This document shows, piece by piece, positions 56,436-64,000 of a DNA stretch of 64,000 nt. Positions within the stretch are counted from its first letter, which is position 1, and the number at the start of each line of letters is the position of its first letter. The translations under genes and the position numbers were made by a program. Source of the DNA: Scleromitrula shiraiana (taxonomy: Eukaryota; Ascomycota; Leotiomycetes; Helotiales; Sclerotiniaceae); assembly GCA_028455995.1 (NCBI GenBank), contig JABELC010000013.1, positions 682,001-746,000 on the forward strand. Direction: 5' to 3'. The notes under the pieces are model-generated. The model was not told the DNA's origin and ran no database searches. It saw nothing but the letters and a program-made list of their open reading frames with translations.

Positions 56436-57057
56436 ATTTTCCCCTTTCTGCAGGAGAACGAGAACACATGTAAAATGGTGCGATGTACACTCAATTGAGT
56501 CGAACGGAAGGGGAAGAAATGTTGAGTGTATAATGTATAATATATATAACCATTACTTGGATAGTAAGATCAATGATGGAGAGGTCAACTTAGCTTTATG
56601 CTTTCAGGAAACTTATCTGAATTCTGATGTACGGGAAAACATATTCGTAACTGACTGCATGTGAAATATAACACAAAATCTTGAGACCGAAATACTTATA
56701 GTAAAAGTGAAGTTGTTGATGTAGAGCTTCGCGCACGGTTACTAACTAATGATCTGGTGAACGGAGAATGGGTGCTATAAATGATGGCAACTTGTCATTC
56801 GGCTATTTTGAATGCTACGGATTAAGTAAGCTTTAACTACCTGGCATTATCTCCAAGATTCTTTGAACTGGCAACGAACAAAAATACAGCTCTCTCCTCA
56901 AATCTAATAATACTCTTATTCGGACAAATTTGTAGGAAAGAGAAATTTATAGTTTTTACTGTAAACGGCCACCCTTCTTCTTACTAGTTTGATCTACCAC
57001 GCATTCCTTGTTTGCTTGATCTTCGAGTAAATCCACAGCCTCGAAGGGTCGCGCGCA
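56436..57057. other. Intergenic region upstream of SEC23
   Basis: About 0.6 kb. Holds the HsbA 3' flank and the SEC23 promoter. No gene is supported. Confidence 0.5.
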
Positions 57058-59698
57058 ATGAATATTGAAGCTTTGAAGGAGCAATGGAGTGAGGTTGAAG
57101 ATCGGGATGGAGTGCGACTCAGTTGGAACGTTTTCCCCAGTTCTCGCATGGTTAGTGGTGCAAAATGTACTCGTGGGATTATAGAAACTTATGTGATTTA
57201 GGAAGCCTCGAGGCTCGTTGTCCCGATCGGAGCTCTTTACACACCCCTCAAGGAAAAACCGGATACGCCTTTATTACAATTCGAACCAGTGATTTGCAAG
57301 CAGCCATGCAGATCAGTTTTGAATCCATACTGGTGAGTATCCCGTCAACAATACTTGTGAGCTTGCGCTCATTGTATATAGCCAAGTCGACGTGAGAGCG
57401 CGTCTATGGATCTGTCCATTCTGTTTGTCTCGAAATCCTCTTCCGCCACATTACAAAGACATAACTGCAAATGCGATACCCCCAGAGTTACACCCTTCAA
57501 ACACTACAATCGAATACAGACTTTCTCGACCTGCTCCAAGTCCTCCAATCTTCTTATATGTTGTGGATACATGCCAAGAGGAAGACAGTTTGAATGCTTT
57601 GAAGGAGTCCCTTGTTATGAGTTTAAGCCTCCTACCGGAAAATGCATTGGTTGGGTTAATCACATTCGGAACTATGGTACAGATACACTTTGGATTTTAT
57701 GCACGTTCTCGAACATTTGATTGACAAATTTATAGGCTCAAGTCCATGAAATTGGTTATACGGAATGCCCAAAATCTTACGTTTTCCGCGGCAGTAAAGA
57801 TTATCAAGCCAAGCAAGTGCAAGAGATGCTTGGGCTTTCGGCAGCTAGTCTGAGACCAGGAATGCAACAACAACAACCGGGACGACCAATGCCCCCAATG
57901 GGACCTGCCGCTCGATTCTTGCTACCTGTTCAACAGTGCGAGTTCCAACTTACAAAAGCTCTCGAACAACTACAAAAAGATCCATGGCCCGTTGCAAATG
58001 ACAGAAGGAATCTGAGATGTACAGGTGTGGCGCTGAGTGTTGCCGTGGGATTATTGGAGTCTTCATTTCAAAATGCTGGTGGCCGTATCATGCTCTTCGC
58101 AGGTGGACCTGCTACTGAAGGCCCGGGTTTGGTGGTCGGACCCGAATTGAGGGAACCCATTAGATCTCACCACGATATTGACCGAGATAATATCAAATAT
58201 TATAAGAAAGCACTTAAGGTATGAGATAGCTATGCACATTTCGAAGTTTCGCTACTGACAAAACTAGTTCTATGACAATCTTGCGAAAAGAACAGCTCAT
58301 AACGGCCATATCATCGACATATTCGCCGGCTGTCTTGATCAAGTCGGTCTTTTAGAGATGAAGGGTCTCTCAAACTCGACAGGTGGTCATATGATCTTGA
58401 CGGATAGTTTTACCTCCTCTATGTTCAAACAATCTTTTGTTCGCGTGTTTGAGAAAGACGGCGACGACAACCTTTTGATGGGATTTAATGCTTCCTTGGA
58501 GGTTCTGACTACGAAAGAACTTAAAGTTACTGGTTTAATAGGCCATGCAGTGTCAATGAATAAAAAATCTACTTCGGTCGGAGAAACGGAATGCGGCATT
58601 GGCAACACTTGTTCATGGAAGATGTGTGGTATTGATCCCAACTCCAGTTACGGAATTTATTTCGAAATCGCCAGTCAGGGTGGCCCAGCACAACATCAGC
58701 AAACACCACAGAAAGGCATGATGCAATTCCTCACATATTATCAACATTCATCTGGTCAATTCCATCTTCGCGTAACGACCATTTCTCGAAATCTTAGTGG
58801 TCCAGCTGGCGATCCGGCAATTGCACAATCTTTTGATCAAGAAGCAGCGGCTGTTTTGATGTCAAGAATTGCCGTATTCAAGGCCGAAGTTGATGATGGA
58901 CCAGACGTACTGAGATGGGTAGACAGAATGCTCATTCGATTGTGCTCCAGATTTGCCGATTACCGAAAAGATGATCCCTCTTCCTTCAGACTGGAGAAGA
59001 ACTTTACACTTTATCCTCAGTTTATGTTTCATCTCCGGAGAAGTCAATTCTTGCAAGTCTTCAATAACTCGCCAGATGAAACCGCATTTTATAGGCACGT
59101 TCTCAACCATGAAGATGTCAGCAACTCTCTAATCATGATCCAACCTACTTTGGATTCCTATACATTCGACCAAGATGGTAGTCAGCCTGTACTACTTGAT
59201 TCTACTTCTATTCAGCCAACCCACATCCTCCTTCTAGATACCTTCTTCCACATTTTGATATTCCACGGGGAAACAGTCGCAGAGTGGAGAAAGGCCGGTT
59301 ATCAGGACCAGGAAGGCTACGAGAACTTTGCATCATTGCTGGAACAGCCTAAAGAAGATGCCAGAGTACGTAATCCATTGACAAGCTTGTAGAGTTTTGC
59401 TAACTAAAAAAGGATCTTATCACCGATCGGTTCCCCTTACCACGTTTCATTGTCTGTGACGCAGGTGGTTCTCAGGCCCGTTTCTTACTATCGAAACTCA
59501 ATCCATCTACTACTCATACAACTGGTGCATATGGTGGAGTTGGCGCGCAAACAGCACAAACAATCTTTACGGACGATGTCTCATTACAGACTTTTATGGA
59601 TCATCTTATGAAGTAAGTTTCTTCCTCAACCTTCTACATCCTCCACACGTTACTAACCATTTTTCTTTCTCAGATTGGCTGTTAGTGGGACGAACTGA
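57058..59698 (+). CDS. SEC23: COPII coat protein SEC23
   Basis: GTPase-activating subunit for Sar1 in the COPII coat at ER exit sites. Seven exons: 57058-57150, 57202-57332, 57382-57676, 57736-58218, 58268-59365, 59413-59612, 59674-59698; 774 residues, the family length. The zinc-finger region reads [23 protein letters not shown], with the Cys pairs spanning intron 2. The trunk domain follows (FLYVVDTCQEEDSL; VGLITFGTM-AQVHEIGY). A Gln/Pro-rich insert (QQQQPGRPMPPMGP) lies near residue 180. Later landmarks: GVALSVAVGLLE, GGHMILTDSF, AVLMSRIAVFKAE, FYRHVLNHEDVSNSLIMIQP and the gelsolin-like end PRFIVCDAGGSQARFLLSKL. The GAP arginine loop (LIRLCSRFADYRKDDPSSF) is intact. The last exon codes only LAVSGTN. 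Confidence 0.97.
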
Positions 59699-60180
59699 TG
59701 AAGAAAAATTCCAAAAGCAATGATAGGGACTTTTGGAACAGTTTTAGCAATGAGATCTTTCTGAGCATTTCATTGACTTGAATGCAATGTCGATTAGGTA
59801 TACAATAATAAGCTATTAGATCACTTTAGTAACATGTGAAATCATTTATTGCACAAAGTAATGAACAAATTGTTGAAACCTGTAATTATAGATGTATAAA
59901 ATTGCCTGTCCCCTAAAGTTCCCAAGTTTCTAGCTACGCCAGCCTTGAACGCGGGCATGGTGGGGTTATTGAATAATTCGCTAGTCTATATCCAAGGCAT
60001 AAAGTCATCTTTAAGGCACTCAGGCCCGCCACGAGCTATCACAAAAAGAAAACTAACTAGGGTTAGCGATTTTTTCCCACACAGATGAATTACCGAATTT
60101 CTACGAATTTGAGATTTTGATTTTAACAGAATCAATCGTCAACACCATCTCCACCAAATCGATTCCATCCAACAGTCATC
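59699..60180. other. Intergenic region between SEC23 and RPL12
   Basis: About 0.48 kb: SEC23 3' flank and ribosomal-protein promoter. An AGGGTTAGCGATTTTTTCCC stretch occurs near 60059-60078, about 110 nt before the RPL12 start. No gene. Confidence 0.5.
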
Positions 60181-60995
60181 ATGCGTAAGAGCTCAATATT
60201 TATCTCTCATGGATTGAGTTGTAACTAATTCGCACAATTTAGCTCCAAAGTTGGATCCCAATGAAATTAAGATAATGTAGGTCGAACTCCTCTTCGCGCG
60301 AAGATTCCAAAATTCTGCCACGGCAACAAGACACAAGATGCGAAATTGCCGACGTTTATTTGAATATGAAGAAGGTTACTGATTTAACTCGATAGCCACC
60401 TTCGGGCGACTGGTGGTGAAGTCGGTGCTTCGTCCGCCTTGGCTCCTAAAATTGGTCCTCTTGGTCTTTCCCCCAAGAAGGTCGGAGAAGATATTGCAAA
60501 GGCAACTGGTGACTGGGTATGCAGACCCTGATTCTGAGGATGGGGGCTTAGATTTGGACATAAGAGTGGAAAAACTAACGGATTTTGTTGTTTAGAAAGG
60601 ATTGAGAGTCACTGTCAGACTTACCATCCAAAACCGTCAAGCCGCTGTCTCCGTCGTCCCATCCGCCTCTTCCCTCGTCATTAAGGCCTTGAAGGAGCCT
60701 CCCCGTGACCGAAAGAAGGAGAAGAACATCAAGCACAGCAAGTCTATCCCTCTCGATGAGATCATCGAGATCGCCAGAACCATGAGATTCAAGTCTCTTG
60801 CAAAGGAATTGAAGGGTACCGTGAAGGAGATCTTAGGTACTGCTTTCAGTGTTGGTTGCCAGGTTGATGGAAGAAGTCCAAAGGACGTTAGCGATGATAT
60901 CGAGAGTGGAGAGATCGAGAGTAAATTGCCCTTACTAATTTCCTCTTCTAATTTTGTACATTAACTAACGACTTGTAATAGTTCCTGAGGAGTAA
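60181..60995 (+). CDS. RPL12: 60S ribosomal protein L12 (uL11)
   Basis: Large-subunit stalk-base protein contacting the GTPase-associated centre. Five exons: 60181-60184, 60243-60276, 60396-60516, 60596-60920, 60982-60995; 165 residues, the exact family length. Exon 1 is only four coding bases (ATG C). The spliced N-terminus reads MPPKLDPNEIKIIHLRATGG, then ALAPKIGPLGLSPKKVG, IQNRQAAVSVVPSASSLVIK, KEPPRDRKKEKNIKHS and SVGCQVDGRSPKDVSDDI. The last exon codes IPEE. All introns are GT-AG, and the last has branch CTAAC near 60964. Confidence 0.97.
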
Positions 60996-63113
60996 ATATT
61001 CCATTTTCTGCTATTTTTGCAATGGATCGTGGGCTTCATACTTCACAATAGGCTGCGGACGGAAGCAATGACAAATGATTCACAACAAACCTGCTATCTT
61101 GATTTATGGTGACCAGTGCAATTATTCCGAAATCAATGAAAGAACTTTTAGTTGTGACAGTTCTTGCCAAATTGCCGAAACACTCTGGCCGACAATCCCT
61201 TTTTGTTATGAGGATCAATTCAATCTATGATATCGGCCCATCTATGGAAAGTAAGGACATTGATGGATTGTCTATTTCCCCACTACAATTGTATCGATTT
61301 GAAATGGATATCGTGGTCGATATACGGATTATACGAGATAGAAACCTGAATACCCAGCTAACCTAGACGCGCGCTCTAATCTATTATTTAGTGTTTGTCA
61401 TCTTAGCATTGCTCATGTTGACAGTTTCCAAGTTAGTTTAGTTAGTTATACGATTCGTAGTCCATGTATATATATATATAGGTGGTATCAATGTTTGATT
61501 GGCTTGATCGTAGATTGGTCAACGCAGGGGGGTTGTATTAATTGATGAAGGGGTGGGATTAATTTTCGGAAGTTGTACAATAATATGCCTTTAATAAGTT
61601 ACAGGTTGGATTGAAGTCTTGGATCACCAAGTCCTTGGCTTATAACCTTGAAATAAAGTTGATAGACAGGGCTTGTACTAGACATAAAAATAGATCATAC
61701 ATCAATATTCTCTTAGCAACAACGGTTTTATCTCACCCCTTTTCGCTATTTTGATAGATAAATAGATAATAAATCTTGGTTTTGTGAAGAATATTATAAC
61801 TTTTGTTTCTGTTTTTTTTTGAAGAGTTTCTTCCTTGTATGCTGACTTGCTGATACGATGACACGATCCTCATACATTTTGTTGGTGTGAATAATGTGTG
61901 CATAGATATGGTACATTTGTACGGTGTTACTATTGTCTGTGTAGCTGAGAGGCGCTATTCGGGGCTTTGCTTCATCAATTGATTGGCTTTTGAGTTACAT
62001 GTTGGTGTATATCCCTTGGTAGAAAAAAATAATAATCCAAAAATTAAATACCTTGATCTAGTAGTACTTATACTTATTATTACTTACTTAGCTGTCGAGC
62101 CTGTGCTTTGCCTACCTTTTTCTGCATGTAGGATTTTTCTGGATGGATCCGAATGCTCACACTTCCCACTCCTACTCCCACTCCCACTCAACACGATTCA
62201 AAATCCAAATTCATTCAATCAATGCAAAATAATGAAATTGCCCTTGTCTTGTCTATTTTCTCTCTTGTTTGACGTTGTACCTACTACTACTACTACCCTT
62301 TGATGAGGTTTTTTGGGATACATCAGAAGTAACCTTCCATTCGCAGGGTTATCGGTATTTACGTATTATACCAGCCAACATATCTCATATTCTTACCATC
62401 TATGGAATAGAACATAAGATTACAATACCAATTTTCTAATTTTCTAATTCTCTAATTTTCTACAATTACAATTACAATTACAATTTCAAACAGCAAATTC
62501 TTACCTATGTATGCACATACATACTCTTCATACATAAGGTAATATTCAACAAACCTCTCATCTTGCCTTTTCTCCATCTCACATTCTCTCACTTTTCGCT
62601 ATCAACCTAATGCATTTATAATGATTTCACGGCTTTATTCTTTCCAAGTTTTTCAACTCAACTCATTCTTTGTTGACCTTTTCCCGCCCCTCCCTGCCAT
62701 TTACCTATCGCTTCCTTACTCTTCTATTGACCACTTCCCCACTGCTTTGTCTTGAAGGCTCAGTCGCGATAAGCCTTGCAAGCATCATTTACACTACACC
62801 ACTTCTCAAGAAGCTCCACTATCGACCCGATTAACTGGACCCTCGCAGCTTCTCATCGTTAATTTTCCCTTTAATACTCAGAAAGATCTTTCAAACATAT
62901 ACTGCTGCAATATCGAGACAACCAGTCCTCATTGGGGCTGCTGCACAGTACAAGCAAAGCAGAAATGATCAGAAGAGGAACAATTCCCCTCTTTCGTGCA
63001 GGTATTGGCACATCTTGGAATTAATGAACCTACGAACGAGTTCATTTTGTGTCCTATTTTAGTAATATATACCTATTTGTCTGCTCGAAGATTAGCCGCA
63101 AGGCTATGAAAAT
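60996..63113. other. AT-rich intergenic region
   Basis: About 2.1 kb between RPL12 and the right-edge gene. No gene is supported. Features are a TA run near 61467-61480, a TCTAAT/ACAATT repeat (about 62431-62485), and a pyrimidine-rich leader from about 62540. A possible first coding exon of the next gene lies at 62965-63001 (see that entry). Confidence 0.5.
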
Positions 63114-64000
63114 ATGAATCCCCAAGTCGCTAGACAGTACACGCAACAGTTCGGTGGTGCCCCAGGGTATTCAGTTCCTACGTTCGATCCTTCCTCTCAA
63201 CCAAGAATAACTGAACGAATTACGCCCCTTCCATATCGAAACTCGAGGCATCTCAGCTCATCATCTACGTTCGCATCCCCTCATCGCGCATATCCGGTCG
63301 AAAGCAATGAATATCAAAGGCAGACTCCGACGGGTGGTGGCTCGTTAGACCCAGGGTTTGGAGAGCAGCACATGCTAAGACGGAAAACACCAAATGGCAC
63401 TCTGGCGGCGGGGTATGATGGAACTCCTGTGCAGTGGTCCAGCAAGGCGCCTGCTTTAAAACACGTCCTACTAGCTGCACCCGGAGGTTCATCATTCACT
63501 GATGGATCTTCTGCGACGGCGGGTTCTATTTGGCCTCGTAACCAACCTAGTCATTTCATTGAGCAGGAACAGCAGGTAAACAGTATACCAGAAAGTTGGG
63601 CAGCGTTCCCCCAACCCCCATACAATCCTCGCAATACCCTGGATCATGTGCCGCCCATGCATCAATCTGCTACATACTTTCCACCTAATGGCTTTCAAGT
63701 TCCAACAAACCTTCAACCTGCTTACCAATTTGGTCCAGGGCCTACTGCATCTAACGACGGTGGCTTCTATGGCCCGTATTGGCCAAATGGGAGTTTTATT
63801 CCATATAGACCAGCGGCGTTTAGAGATTCTGGATATGAACGTGCAGGCCATGATTTCGAGTTTCGTGGAGGGGCACAAAATTTTCGACAGCCTGAGCTTA
63901 GCAATCTTGATCACATGCAAAGAGATATGTCATTTGCACGAATGGATGAAGGTCCCCGTTTATATGAACCCATGCAGCAAAGTTTATATCAAATTCAAGG
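63114..64000 (+). CDS. Unrecognised Pro/Gln/Asn-rich protein, 3' end beyond window
   Basis: Open from an ATG at 63114 to the right edge: 295 residues visible, no stop. The sequence is low-complexity and probably disordered, rich in Pro, Gln, Ser, Tyr and Asn, with segments such as YTQQFGGAPGYSVPTFDPSS, PVQWSSKAPALKHVLLAAPG and FYGPYWPNGSFIPYRP. No domain is visible in this part; the diagnostic portion may lie beyond the edge. An alternative start uses ATG 62965 with exon 62965-63001 spliced (GTATTG...CGCAAG) to 63103, which joins in frame and adds 16 residues. The 63114 ATG is overlapped by a three-codon upstream frame (63106-63117). RNA-binding or regulatory proteins often look like this, but that is only an impression. 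Confidence 0.65.
   Translation, partial: MNPQVARQYTQQFGGAPGYSVPTFDPSSQPRITERITPLPYRNSRHLSSSSTFASPHRAYPVESNEYQRQTPTGGGSLDPGFGEQHMLRRKTPNGTLAAGYDGTPVQWSSKAPALKHVLLAAPGGSSFTDGSSATAGSIWPRNQPSHFIEQEQQVNSIPESWAAFPQPPYNPRNTLDHVPPMHQSATYFPPNGFQVPTNLQPAYQFGPGPTASNDGGFYGPYWPNGSFIPYRPAAFRDSGYERAGHDFEFRGGAQNFRQPELSNLDHMQRDMSFARMDEGPRLYEPMQQSLYQIQ

Overview
The window looks like a nuclear contig of a filamentous ascomycete (Pezizomycotina). Its style and AT-leaning base composition suggest a Leotiomycete of the Botrytis/Sclerotinia kind. Supporting signs are short GT-AG introns (about 45-100 nt) with CTAAC/CTAAT-type branch points, A-rich start contexts, no operons, long AT-rich intergenic stretches full of microsatellites, and fungal-specific families (STB3, HsbA, DUF7704, a fungal ubiquitin-like domain). 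The species call is inference; no search could be run.

Layout. 1-2877 (-): 5' part of a BCAS3-like WD40 protein cut by the left edge. 4651-5046 (-): DPM2, diverging from 5561-8032 (+): splicing factor CWC22. 10675-12963 (+): unrecognised coiled-coil protein. 13822-14034 (+): 70-residue membrane protein. 14696-15625 (-): unrecognised protein. 16315-17539 (-): DUF1295/steroid-reductase-like membrane protein, diverging from 18112-20453 (+): topoisomerase III. 20.5-29.9 kb: gene-poor, microsatellite-rich block holding only STB3 (23610-24692, +) and a DUF7704 membrane protein (27473-27970, -). 29926-31924 (+): F-box/WD40 protein. 32584-33614 (+): ribosomal protein eS7, converging on 33982-35891 (-): dynactin p62. 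36690-37688 (-): F-box-like protein. 38372-40664 (-): ubiquitin-like/zinc-ribbon gene whose 5' module is broken. 41886-42395: MITE-like element. 43438-49297 (+): very large DH-domain protein. 50612-51796 (-): fibrillarin. 53556-54355 and 55785-56435 (+): two secreted proteins. 57058-59698 (+): SEC23. 60181-60995 (+): ribosomal protein uL11 (RPL12). 63114 to the edge (+): 5' part of an unrecognised protein.

Most genes are housekeeping: mRNA splicing, ribosome biogenesis and translation, secretion and glycosylation, cytoskeletal transport, ubiquitin ligation and DNA topology. They are not co-operonic. Intron-exon structures were worked out by hand from splice signals and reading-frame closure; each spliced gene model below closes in frame. 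The most unusual items are the MITE-like element with TA duplication beside an apparently decaying NLR-type helper-domain gene, two genes whose first coding exon holds only the start codon (or one base more), a topoisomerase III with an RGG insert and a weak splice donor, and a small predicted N-myristoylated membrane protein. I did not find a CRISPR array, an intact transposase, or a convincing new multi-gene system.
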